DNA of 38,151 nucleotides from Spirosoma panaciterrae DSM 21099 (lineage in GTDB: Bacteria > Bacteroidota > Bacteroidia > Cytophagales > Spirosomataceae), in assembly GCF_000374025.1 (NCBI RefSeq), contig NZ_KB893185.1:125469-163619 (forward strand). The letters are read 5' to 3'. Under the pieces are notes generated by a model. It was not told the origin of the DNA and made no database searches. It was given only the letters and a program-made list of their open reading frames with translations. Position numbers and translations under genes: made by a program. Shown in pieces: positions 12,591 to 20,859 of the stretch (position 1 is the stretch's first letter; the number at the start of each line of letters is the position of its first letter).

Positions 12591-13589
12591 ATGCCAACAC
12601 ATAAAATCTATCTGGTCGCTTTGGCTTTGGGATGCTTATCCCCCATGTTGAGTGTAGCACAACGCATCGACAATACCGCATCGTTTCGGGACATGGGCTC
12701 GGATACGTATGCTCGCTTCCACTACGACAACGATTATTTTACGGCAACGGACTATTATTATACCCAGGGCTACTCGATTGAAATTGTCAATCCGGCCCTT
12801 CGTAAAAATCCGCTGACGAAACTGCTCGTTAAACCCAAAGGCAACCCGATCCGGTATGGTCTTGCACTGGAACATTTTGGGTTCACACCCACTACCCTGA
12901 GTAGCGATGCCATTCTGGTAGGCGATCGTCCGTTTGCTGCCGGCATTCTGCTTAAAACGTTCAGTATCACAACCGATACGCTGCGTCGGGTTCGGGTGTC
13001 GTCGTTACTCAGCACGGGGATGGTAGGGCCAGTTGCGTTTGGTTATGAAATGCAGGCAGCGATTCACCGACTTATAAACGGCGTTGAACCCCATGGCTGG
13101 GAGCACCAGATTCGTAACGATGCCATTTTGAACTATACGCTCACCTACGAAAAGCAGTTGTATGCGTATCAGCATGCGCTATCGGTAAGTGCTAATGCCC
13201 AGGCTCAGGCCGGCACGTTCGTGAATCGAGTACAAACGGGGTTTGTAGTCATGGCAGGACGATTCGATCCACCGTTTGCCCATTCGATAAACAAGCGATT
13301 GCCCTTGCAATTGTATGTATATGCCCAGCCTTTAGTTAGTCTTGTCGCCTATGATGCTAGCCTGCAAGGTGGGCTGTTCAATCGAAGCAGTCCATATGTA
13401 ATTCCAGCCAATCAACTGATGCGTACCCCATTTCAGGCAAACTATGGGGCTGTCCTTCGGTATCGAAAACTATACCTGGAATATTATCAGTCGTGGCTTA
13501 GTCGCGAATTTGAAACCGGAATGCCTCACCGTTGGGGGGGCGTAAAAATCGGCCTCGCTTTCCATGCATCCGATCAAGTGGCTAACTGA
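12591..13589 (+). CDS. LpxR-family lipid A 3'-O-deacylase-like outer-membrane protein
   Basis: This 332-residue protein has an N-terminal signal peptide ending near MLSVAQ (residue 24). The mature part looks like an outer-membrane beta-barrel. It matches the LpxR/DUF2219 family: YDNDYFTATDYYYTQGY near the mature N-terminus corresponds to the Asn-Asp active-site strand, GDRPFAAGI to the conserved DRPYAG loop, and PHGWEHQIRND carries the His-containing segment. LpxR removes the 3'-acyloxyacyl chain of lipid A in the outer membrane. Activity of Bacteroidota homologues is not established, and the serine of the Salmonella active site is not obvious here. The gene stands alone, downstream of the accessory array. 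Confidence 0.8.
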   Translation: MPTHKIYLVALALGCLSPMLSVAQRIDNTASFRDMGSDTYARFHYDNDYFTATDYYYTQGYSIEIVNPALRKNPLTKLLVKPKGNPIRYGLALEHFGFTPTTLSSDAILVGDRPFAAGILLKTFSITTDTLRRVRVSSLLSTGMVGPVAFGYEMQAAIHRLINGVEPHGWEHQIRNDAILNYTLTYEKQLYAYQHALSVSANAQAQAGTFVNRVQTGFVVMAGRFDPPFAHSINKRLPLQLYVYAQPLVSLVAYDASLQGGLFNRSSPYVIPANQLMRTPFQANYGAVLRYRKLYLEYYQSWLSREFETGMPHRWGGVKIGLAFHASDQVAN

Positions 13590-13770
13590 GCCTGACAAGT
13601 GCTTTTCAGAACAGGCGGCATAGCTCGTGGCCTTCCGGGTTTACGCTCAATGGCAACGTATTTTCAAAAAGGGAATCTTATTAAAGGTTTTTCAGACCTA
13701 CCAGACCACCGCATTTTTCCGAACCAATCCAGTAATATCATGGCGCATAATAAATCTATAGGTATGCATC

Positions 13771-13802
13771 TTGGTTAAGTGATTCCTGTTCCTCTATCTT
13801 CG
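13771..13802 (+). promoter_or_regulatory. Possible Bacteroidota promoter for the sugar-nucleotide operon
   Basis: TTG at 13771-13773 and TATCTTCG at 13795-13802 (one mismatch to TAnnTTTG) are separated by 21 bases, a plausible -33/-7 spacing. The pair lies 20 bases before ATG 13822. Confidence 0.35.
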
Positions 13803-13821
13803 TTGGAAATACATCTATTAC

Positions 13822-14781
13822 ATGAAAATCAGAAAAGCCGTCATTACCGCAGCCGCACGCGGAGAACGTTTATACCCCGTTGCCGATACGATACAGAAAG
13901 CGATGCTGCCCATCATCGATACCGATGGGCTGCACAAACCCGTTATTCAGGCTATTGCTGAAGAGGCTTTTCTGAGCGGTATTGAAGAAATCTGCGTTGT
14001 ATGTGCGCCCGGCGACGGTGATCGCTACATCAATGCGTTTACTTCCCTGCGCGATAACCTGATCAAATCCTACAAAAACGTTGACTGGGCTCAGGAAGAA
14101 GCCGACAAAATCGATACCCTCATCAGTCGGATTCGCTTTGCCGAACAGGCCGAACCACTGGGTTATGGGCACGCAGTTTATTGCGCCAAAGATTTTGTAG
14201 CCGATGAACCGTTTCTCCTCCTTCTCGGCGACTACCTGTACATCTCCAACCTGACCAGCAAACGATGCGCTACGCAGCTCATTGAACTTGCCATGCAGGA
14301 AAATTGCTCTGTATCGGCTGTTAATCCGACCATCGAGCACCAGATCGGGCGGTATGGCACCCTCACCGGCAAGCATGTTCCTGGTATGAATGGGGTGTAC
14401 CAGATTGAGCGACTTATCGAAAAGCCCTCATTGAGTGTGGCCGAGCTTGAACTTCAAACACCTGGTCTGCGTGTGGGGTATTACCTCTGCTTCTTCGGTA
14501 TGCATGTATTTACCCCTACGGTGTTCAGCCTGCTGGAAAAACAGCTCGCGCAGGGTAGCTCCAATACTCCGCTGACACCAGCCTTGCAGGAACTGGCCCA
14601 TATCGAAAAATACCTGGCTCTGGAGGTGAAAGGCAATCGTTATGATCTGAGTGGTCGGCAGGGACTTTTACGGGCACAGATGGCCCTCGGTCTGGCAGGG
14701 GTGGCCCACGACGAAACGCTGACGTCGATGGTCGAGCTATTGGCCGAGGCTAATTCGCGAAAGGCACAACTTATTCGCTAA
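13822..14781 (+). CDS. GalU/RmlA-like sugar-1-phosphate nucleotidyltransferase
   Basis: This 319-residue cytoplasmic enzyme has the nucleotidyltransferase (PF00483) fold. Visible features are the N-terminal KAVITAAARGERLYP loop (residues 5-19) with QKAMLPI (25-31), GYGHAVYCA as the usual GLGHAV motif, the metal-site strand LLLGDYL, and IEKPSL as the EKP motif. It most resembles UTP-glucose-1-phosphate uridylyltransferases, which make UDP-glucose from glucose-1-phosphate and UTP. The G-loop reads AARGER rather than the canonical AGxGTR, so substrate and activity should be treated with caution. It sits 60 bases upstream of the kinase-pyrophosphorylase fusion and probably forms an operon with it. 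Confidence 0.75.
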   Translation: MKIRKAVITAAARGERLYPVADTIQKAMLPIIDTDGLHKPVIQAIAEEAFLSGIEEICVVCAPGDGDRYINAFTSLRDNLIKSYKNVDWAQEEADKIDTLISRIRFAEQAEPLGYGHAVYCAKDFVADEPFLLLLGDYLYISNLTSKRCATQLIELAMQENCSVSAVNPTIEHQIGRYGTLTGKHVPGMNGVYQIERLIEKPSLSVAELELQTPGLRVGYYLCFFGMHVFTPTVFSLLEKQLAQGSSNTPLTPALQELAHIEKYLALEVKGNRYDLSGRQGLLRAQMALGLAGVAHDETLTSMVELLAEANSRKAQLIR

Positions 14782-14841
14782 CGAGCCGATAGCCGAATTC
14801 ACTGATCCAAAGAAGCGCTATTCTGTTTAGCCGATATCAAC

Positions 14842-17800
14842 ATGAATATATTTATAGAAACCATTACGTCTACAGATCCTGCTATTCGTAATCGATCTTT
14901 TTTTGACCTAAGCCGAAATTTATCTGCCAATACCTTACTGAAGGCCCTGCGAGAACTGGACGCATTCCGCAAGTCGACATCGAACCTGTACGATAAAGTC
15001 AGAGCCATTCTTTTCCTATACGCCGGTTTCCGTTTCTTCCTGATGGAGACCAACGAAATTCCGGCGATTGGCAAAATTCCCTATGCTGGTTTCGACGACT
15101 TACTGTCGCGTCGGTTTGAACAGGCTATTGCCACGTTTTGGCAGGAATTGGATAAACAAGGGCCGAATGCAACTTTACTCAGTGCATTGGCCGATAGCTA
15201 TCATCAACTGTCGTTTCAGACGCTGGCCGATCAGGTTCGGAAAAGCGTTCGTTCCAGCAAAGGCAATCAGTGGATGTTTCGGGTAGGGCATCAGGCTGAG
15301 CACCCGATCCGTATTCACCCCCGTTTGCTGCAACGCCCCGACAACTCCCTCTTCTACCCTATTCTGCACGAACAAACCTCCGTGCGGATGGACTTGACCC
15401 ACAGCGGCTGGTCGGACATTTTCTTTCTGGGGATGGATTATCCGGAAGGAGCCCGCGTCATCAATATTTCCATCGATCTGGGGGTGTTCGGGCGGGATAA
15501 AGACATTCGTCCGCCACTGAATGGCTATGTGCGGGTCATTTCCGAGCCTGTTCTACGCCTGACCAGCGTCGATTTGAACACGACCAAAGATGTTCATGAT
15601 CTCGATGATCTGTTCAATTTCGGGAACGATTACCTGAGCCTGGTCAAAGCGGGGGTTATTGCCTCGGGGCTGATTCCGCCTTCGTTCGAAGGAACGAATC
15701 AATCTCTGGCCGATATTCTGGCCCGGATTGTGGCACCGGGTATGGGGATCGAACTGGTCACGAAGGTGAACGACATTCCGAAAGGCTCCCGTTTTGCCGT
15801 ATCGACCAACCTCCTGGGGTGCATTATCAGTCTGCTGATGCGGGCTACCTGCCAAACGCAAAGCCTGGAAGGTGGCTTGCAGGAAAGCGAACGGCGGCTG
15901 GTCGCTTCCCGAGCCATTCTGGGCGAATGGATTGGTGGCTCGGGCGGGGGCTGGCAGGATTCCGGTGGTGTATGGCCGGGTATCAAGGCGATTCAGGGTA
16001 CATTCTCGCAGGAAGGCGATCCCGAGTTTAGTATCAGCCGGGGCACCTTACTACCCCGCCACCGGGTGTTGCAGGGCGACGACATCCATCCCGATATTCA
16101 GGAGAAAATTATGCACTCGCTGGTGCTGATGCACGGCGGTATGGCCTCCAACGTTGGGCCTATTCTGGAGATGGTTACCGAAAAGTACCTGCTCCGGGGT
16201 GATAATGAATGGAATGCCCGCCAGCAAACGAACCAGATTTTTGATAACATCCTGAGTGCCATTAAAGAAGGAGACATCAAAAAACTGGGCCAGAATACCG
16301 CCCGCAACTGGGCGTATCCAATCAAGACCATCATTCCCTGGGCGTCTACGTATTTCACGGAACAGATCATTGCCAAAGCGAAGAAACAGATCGGCGACGA
16401 TTATTATGGGTTCCTGATGCTGGGCGGTATGTCGGGGGGCGGTATGGGGATGTTTGTTAATCCAGCCCATTACGAAGATTACAAAATGCAGGTGCTGGAG
16501 ATGCTTCGGAAAACCAAAAACGAGCTTTCCGACTCGCTGCCCTTCGCCATGGAGCCGGTCGTATACAACTGGAGTATCAATAACAAAGGCACCTGGGCCA
16601 ACCTGCTGGAAGGAAATCAGGCTATGATGCCCGAGCAATACTACGGTATTCAGGTGTCCGAGTTGGTCCGCAAAGATCCGAAGTCGATCCCCTACGTTCG
16701 CCGGGCAGAAATTGACTACTTTACCACCTATTGCGATCAGAATAACCTGGCCTATCCGCTGCTACGGACCATTGTCAGTAATTTATTTAAGGTATCGGAC
16801 CCGACGTCGCAGGGCAACCGAAGCGTCGAAAACGAGAAAGCGGACCAGATCAAGAAAGAGAACGGGTTCGACTACATCCAGCACAACGAAATCCGGGAAG
16901 AACTGCAAAAAGGGCGTATTGGCTTATCGCGAAACCGATTGTCGGCCGAAACGACCATTGACGATGTGCTGCCGAACGATCTTGTTTCGCTCGAATCCCT
17001 AACATCGACCATCCAGACGGGCGAAGCGGCCATACGAGCGGGTAAAGTAGCGATTATGGGACTAGCCGCCGGGGTTGGCAGTCGATGGACCAAAGGAGCT
17101 GGGGTCATTAAGGCCATCAATCCGTTTGTCGAAATTGAGGGTGTGCATCGGAGCTTTCTGGAGATACACCTGGCCAAAACCCGTAAAGTAGCCGAACGAT
17201 ATAGGGCCCCTATTCCATACATCGTAGCCACGAGTTACCTGACCCATGAACCCATCCGAAAAAAGCTGGCGCAAACGGGTAATTTCGGTTATCAGGGGCC
17301 AACTTTCCTTTCGCCGGGCCGATCGATCGGGCAACGTTTTGTGCCGATGGAGCGGGATTTGCGGTTTTTGTGGGAAGATATGCCCCAGGAAACCCTGGAC
17401 GAGAACAAACAGAAAGTTCGGGATGCGGTGCGCCAGTCGATGATTGCCTGGGCCAAATCGAAAGGAGAAGGCAGCGATTATGTCGATAATATTGCCGCGC
17501 AACGGTTTTCACCCCTGGGTCACTGGTACGAAGTCTCGAACCTGTTGCGTAATGGTGTGCTGGCAAAGCTTCTGGCCGAACATCCGCAGGTTGAAACGAT
17601 CATGCTGCATAATATCGACACCCTCGGTGCCGACGTTAATCCGGCTGCGTTGGGTTATCACCTCGAATCGGGCAATGCGCTCACCTTTGAAGTGGTTCCC
17701 CGCCGTATCGAAGACCGAGGGGGTGGTCTGGCTCGGGTAAATGGGCAGCTACGGCTGTTGGAAGGACTGGCTCAACCGCGCGAAGAAGACGAGTTGAACC

Positions 17801-18186
17801 TGAGCTATTACAACACCAACACCACCTGGATTCAGGTCGATCCGTTGCTGCAGCTCTTTGGCCTTACCCGCGCCGATCTGCAAACCAGCGATGAGGCTCA
17901 GCTAGCCAAGGCGGTACGGAGCGTAGCCCACCGGATGCCGACCTACGTGACCATCAAAGATGTAAAATACCGCTGGGGACACGGACAGGAAGACATCTAT
18001 CCGGTAGCTCAAATCGAAAAGCTCTGGAGCGATATGTCGGCCTTACCTGATGTGAAATGCGGGTATATTGACGTGCCGAGGTACCGGGGTCAGCAGATGA
18101 AAGACCCGGCTCAGCTAGACTCCTGGGTAACCGACGGCAGCAAGGACCATGTAGCCTCGTTATGCACCTTTGCTCCTGCTGAATGA
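14842..18186 (+). CDS. Fusion of a GHMP-type sugar kinase and a UDPGP-type sugar-1-phosphate uridylyltransferase
   Basis: The 1114-residue protein has three parts. Residues 1-150 are helical and unrecognised. Residues about 180-650 resemble a GHMP sugar kinase of the fucokinase/heptokinase group: DIPKGSRFAVSTNLLG (311-326) stands where the glycine/serine ATP loop is expected, GSGGGWQDSGG (366-376) is the hallmark of this subgroup, and GGMSGGGMGMF (528-538) is the third motif. Residues about 730-1114 resemble the UDPGP/AGX pyrophosphorylases: MGLAAGVGSRWTKG (739-752) is the nucleotide loop and HNIDTLGADVNP (923-934) the active-site strand. Such an enzyme would phosphorylate a free sugar at C1 and then activate it to a nucleotide sugar. 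In the known FKP enzymes the pyrophosphorylase comes first, so the order here is reversed. The ATP loop is glycine-poor. The substrate is unknown. Confidence 0.75.
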   Translation: MNIFIETITSTDPAIRNRSFFDLSRNLSANTLLKALRELDAFRKSTSNLYDKVRAILFLYAGFRFFLMETNEIPAIGKIPYAGFDDLLSRRFEQAIATFWQELDKQGPNATLLSALADSYHQLSFQTLADQVRKSVRSSKGNQWMFRVGHQAEHPIRIHPRLLQRPDNSLFYPILHEQTSVRMDLTHSGWSDIFFLGMDYPEGARVINISIDLGVFGRDKDIRPPLNGYVRVISEPVLRLTSVDLNTTKDVHDLDDLFNFGNDYLSLVKAGVIASGLIPPSFEGTNQSLADILARIVAPGMGIELVTKVNDIPKGSRFAVSTNLLGCIISLLMRATCQTQSLEGGLQESERRLVASRAILGEWIGGSGGGWQDSGGVWPGIKAIQGTFSQEGDPEFSISRGTLLPRHRVLQGDDIHPDIQEKIMHSLVLMHGGMASNVGPILEMVTEKYLLRGDNEWNARQQTNQIFDNILSAIKEGDIKKLGQNTARNWAYPIKTIIPWASTYFTEQIIAKAKKQIGDDYYGFLMLGGMSGGGMGMFVNPAHYEDYKMQVLEMLRKTKNELSDSLPFAMEPVVYNWSINNKGTWANLLEGNQAMMPEQYYGIQVSELVRKDPKSIPYVRRAEIDYFTTYCDQNNLAYPLLRTIVSNLFKVSDPTSQGNRSVENEKADQIKKENGFDYIQHNEIREELQKGRIGLSRNRLSAETTIDDVLPNDLVSLESLTSTIQTGEAAIRAGKVAIMGLAAGVGSRWTKGAGVIKAINPFVEIEGVHRSFLEIHLAKTRKVAERYRAPIPYIVATSYLTHEPIRKKLAQTGNFGYQGPTFLSPGRSIGQRFVPMERDLRFLWEDMPQETLDENKQKVRDAVRQSMIAWAKSKGEGSDYVDNIAAQRFSPLGHWYEVSNLLRNGVLAKLLAEHPQVETIMLHNIDTLGADVNPAALGYHLESGNALTFEVVPRRIEDRGGGLARVNGQLRLLEGLAQPREEDELNLSYYNTNTTWIQVDPLLQLFGLTRADLQTSDEAQLAKAVRSVAHRMPTYVTIKDVKYRWGHGQEDIYPVAQIEKLWSDMSALPDVKCGYIDVPRYRGQQMKDPAQLDSWVTDGSKDHVASLCTFAPAE

Positions 18187-18208
18187 CAGAATCGCATGGG
18201 CGGCCCCA

Positions 18209-18437
18209 ACGGATTTTTATGATGATTATGATTTAGTATAATCTGAACCTGTTTAAACTTTTGTTTCAATTGCTTTTGTCATCCCGACGCAGGAGGGATC
18301 TTCGGTAAATAGCCAATTTCCCTGCTCATGCCGAAGATCCCTCCTGCGTCGGGATGACAAAAAGCACGCATTACGACTCGATTAGGAAAAGTTTAAACAG
18401 CCTCTCTGTGTAAATCATAATCATCATAAAAATCCGT
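18209..18437. repeat. Nested palindromic element (MITE-like)
   Basis: This fills most of the 317-base gap after the fusion gene. Three concentric inverted repeats are visible: 18209-18235 with 18411-18437 (27 bp, perfect), 18249-18262 with 18387-18400 (CTGTTTAAACTTTT, perfect), and 18274-18305 with 18331-18362 (32 bp, perfect, loop of 25 bases). It has no coding capacity and no obvious target-site duplication. It could fold into a very strong hairpin and may also end transcription of the upstream operon. It looks like a non-autonomous, dispersed repeat. Confidence 0.8.
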
Positions 18438-18503
18438 GGTCTATTTTAGGTAAAACTGTGTATCGATTGCTTTTAGGTAAAACCATGTATTGCTCACATA
18501 CTC

Positions 18504-18950
18504 ATGAGATTAACAACTACCTGTTTCCTACTCGCAACCATTCTAGTATCAGCCTGCTCTACCAAACAATCAGACACACCGCTTGTCGGCACCTGGGAGT
18601 TGGTTTCGGCCACAACAGTTGAAAAGGACTCCAGCTTTTCTACCTTCGATCCGACTCACAAAATGATCAAGATTATAAATCCGACCCATTTTGCGTTTCT
18701 CAATCACGCTATGAATCCACCGAAAGACTCAGCCAATCAGTTTTCGGCAGGCGGTGGAAGCTATACGCTGAAAGATAGTGTGTACACCGAAAATCTGGAA
18801 TACTTTAGCGACAAGGCCTGGGAAAACCACAAATTCGAGTTTGTCGTCAAAATTTCAAATGATACGCTGATTCAGAAGGGAGTTGAAAAAATTGAAAAGC
18901 TCGGTATCGACCACATCATCATCGAAAAATATAAACGGGTCACAAAGTAG
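18504..18950 (+). CDS. Small lipocalin-like lipoprotein
   Basis: This 148-residue protein starts with a lipoprotein signal (MRLTTTCFLLATILVSAC, lipobox LVSAC). The following GTWELVSATT and the later alternating strands resemble the lipocalin-like domains common in Bacteroidota lipoproteins. It should be acylated and exported to the periplasmic face or the cell surface. The ATG at 18504 directly precedes the signal peptide. It is convergent with the toxin-antitoxin pair, with only 13 bases between the stops. The precise role is unknown. Confidence 0.7.
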   Translation: MRLTTTCFLLATILVSACSTKQSDTPLVGTWELVSATTVEKDSSFSTFDPTHKMIKIINPTHFAFLNHAMNPPKDSANQFSAGGGSYTLKDSVYTENLEYFSDKAWENHKFEFVVKISNDTLIQKGVEKIEKLGIDHIIIEKYKRVTK

Positions 18951-18963
18951 TAGCACTCGTTTA

Positions 18964-19359
18964 CTACCATATCCAATCTACTTCATATTGGTAAATGTTA
19001 CTATCTGCTGTGACCAATAAAAGATTTTCCACCACACTTTGCGCAATTAGTACTCGATCAAACGGGTCACGATGATGCAGATGATGCATAGGTAGTGTAA
19101 GCAATTGACGCGTATGTTGAAACGTAATTGGCAGTATTTCAAAGCCATTTTGGGCAAGTAGATTGAGTAAATTGTCATAGCCTGGCTCAAATGAAAGGCT
19201 TCCTAAGCGAATCTTGATTGCCATTTCCCAAAGGGAAGCAATGCTAACAAAGGAAACCGTAGTCGGATTTGCGATAAGTTGTCTCGCTTTTAGAGATAAT
19301 TCCGTTTCATTCCCGTTCAGGAACCAGATAAGCGCATGCGTATCAATTAATAAGTTCAT
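18964..19359 (-). CDS. VapC-type PIN-domain toxin (ribonuclease)
   Basis: This 131-residue PIN-domain protein begins MNLLIDTHALIWFL with the first catalytic Asp (D6). Other acidic positions are E45 in SLWEMAIK, D98 and D101 in HHRDPFDRVLIAQS, and D119 in LLVTADSNI. This matches the VapC/PIN group that cleaves RNA with Mg2+ when not held by its antitoxin. Its start codon overlaps the antitoxin stop in TAATG, so the two are translationally coupled and the antitoxin is made first. All expected acidic residues are present, so the toxin is probably active. Confidence 0.88.
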   Translation of the reverse strand: MNLLIDTHALIWFLNGNETELSLKARQLIANPTTVSFVSIASLWEMAIKIRLGSLSFEPGYDNLLNLLAQNGFEILPITFQHTRQLLTLPMHHLHHRDPFDRVLIAQSVVENLLLVTADSNIYQYEVDWIW

Positions 19360-19571
19360 TATTGATAATCAGCAAACTCGTCCAGTTGAGTATCAAAATC
19401 TGGACGCATATGAAACTGGCCTTTAGCACTTCCAAAAACAGGAGTTTTACGCAAAGGCTGTTGCTCCTGGTCTTTTTTACGTGCAGTCAAAAACTCAACA
19501 AAATCATCTACTTCCTGCTGATAAACAGGGGACAATCTCTGATATTTCTGATAAAGTTGGAGGTAAGTCAT
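19359..19571 (-). CDS. DUF2281-type antitoxin of the VapC toxin
   Basis: The gene encodes 70 residues from the ATG with first base 19571 (a TTG at 19583 would add four). The N-terminal helix (TYLQLYQKYQRLSPVYQQEVDDFVEFL) and the C-terminal GSAKGQFHMRPDFDTQLDEF tail match DUF2281 antitoxins. In these the 'G-x-x-x-G-x-x-x-M-x-x-D-F-D-x-x-L' tail wraps the PIN toxin. It lies immediately upstream of the toxin gene with a one-base overlap (TAATG). Autoregulation is expected from the family, but no operator was identified. Confidence 0.8.
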   Translation of the reverse strand: MTYLQLYQKYQRLSPVYQQEVDDFVEFLTARKKDQEQQPLRKTPVFGSAKGQFHMRPDFDTQLDEFADYQ

Positions 19572-19650
19572 TTTAGTACACAATCTTGTTGATTAACAGC
19601 TTATTCGTTCTATGCACGTTTCGCTTTACCCAGAATAGCTCACCCTATTA

Positions 19651-20859
19651 CTACTTACTATTCAGTCGGTTATATTGTTTCAAGACCTTGCGGATCGTTT
19701 CGTGCGGTAACGCCGGGATAAAATTATCGTTAATACCAGTCATATCTTTGGCCGCTACCAGCGCATTTAGAATGGCTTCTTCGGTAGCCTGAGCGGTGGC
19801 CGTAAATAAAGGGTCAATTTGATCGTTCGTCAGCATCTCGACGGACTTTGTTTTGGCTTTACGATCGAATACACCAGGGTTGGCTGTTGAGAAAGCCAGG
19901 AATATATCGCCCGAACTATTGCCGCCTACACCCCCCATTTTTCCAATCCCTAGTGAGACCCGTTGGGCAATTCGTTTTAACTGATGGGGCAATAAAGGGG
20001 CATCCGTGGCCACAATAGCAATGATCGACCCACGCTCGTCGGATTGCTTCGCTTTCGGTTTGCCATAGATTTGTTCGCCATTGAGCTGCCAGGCCAATGT
20101 ATCGAGCAACGCTCTCCCGACGGGCACACCGGCAATGGTCAACTGGGCCCGGCTCCCAAAATTAGCCTGCACCAATACTCCGACTGTGTACCCATTGGCC
20201 ACCCTCGACGAGGTCCCTGTTCCTCCTTTAAATCCCAGACAAACCATGCCTGTTCCTCCGCCAACGGCCCCTTCAGAAACCGGACCACTCTTAGCTCCGT
20301 CGAGGGCAGCCATTACGTGTTCTTTCTTCACGTGGAAGCCATTGATGTCATTCAGCATCCCATCGTATGTTTCGGCAACGAGCGGGTATGAAAACCAGAT
20401 ATCGTTGCCCAGATCTTTGTAGAATTTGTTTTTGGCTTCCCAGGCCACGGCAGCGTCGCGGACCACGCCCACGCTATGCGTGTTGGTAATCAGAATAGGC
20501 GTTTCCAGAAAACCAGACTCAGTAATCCAGGTGGTACCCGTCATTTCGCCATTGCCATTGAGCGTGTGCCAATTGGCAAATACAGGGTCACAGGTTTTAC
20601 CGCGCGGCAGAATAGCCGTAACCCCTGTACGAACGGGACCTTTACCCACGTCCAGCTTGCCATTTCCCGAAATCAGCGTCACCATACCTACCTCAACGCC
20701 CTTCACATCCGTTATGGCATTGTATCGCCCTGGTGTTCCATCGAGCGGAATCCCCAGATCACGGGCACGAGTAGGGGTTTGTGCATAGGCCAGCGTTCCC
20801 CCAGTCAACAGGTAAAACGCCAGAGCGATCTGTGTACGCATAGGAAGTCCGTTTAGCAT
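19651..20859 (-). CDS. P1-family (DmpA/BapA-like) N-terminal-nucleophile aminopeptidase, secreted
   Basis: This roughly 400-residue protein has an N-terminal signal peptide (RTQIALAFYLLTGGTLAYAQ). The mature part is a DmpA/BapA-type aminopeptidase: RDLGIPLDGTPG near the start, GAVGGGTGMVCLGFKGG in the middle, and the autoprocessing site GVGGNSSGD, where the serine after Asn would become the N-terminal nucleophile, as in beta-aminopeptidases of the BapA type. Such enzymes remove N-terminal D- or beta-amino acids from peptides. The start is either the ATG with first base 20859, overlapping the glmS stop as TAATG, or the ATG at 20841 just before the signal peptide. The overlap argues for coupling with glmS. 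Confidence 0.85.
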   Translation of the reverse strand: MLNGLPMRTQIALAFYLLTGGTLAYAQTPTRARDLGIPLDGTPGRYNAITDVKGVEVGMVTLISGNGKLDVGKGPVRTGVTAILPRGKTCDPVFANWHTLNGNGEMTGTTWITESGFLETPILITNTHSVGVVRDAAVAWEAKNKFYKDLGNDIWFSYPLVAETYDGMLNDINGFHVKKEHVMAALDGAKSGPVSEGAVGGGTGMVCLGFKGGTGTSSRVANGYTVGVLVQANFGSRAQLTIAGVPVGRALLDTLAWQLNGEQIYGKPKAKQSDERGSIIAIVATDAPLLPHQLKRIAQRVSLGIGKMGGVGGNSSGDIFLAFSTANPGVFDRKAKTKSVEMLTNDQIDPLFTATAQATEEAILNALVAAKDMTGINDNFIPALPHETIRKVLKQYNRLNSK

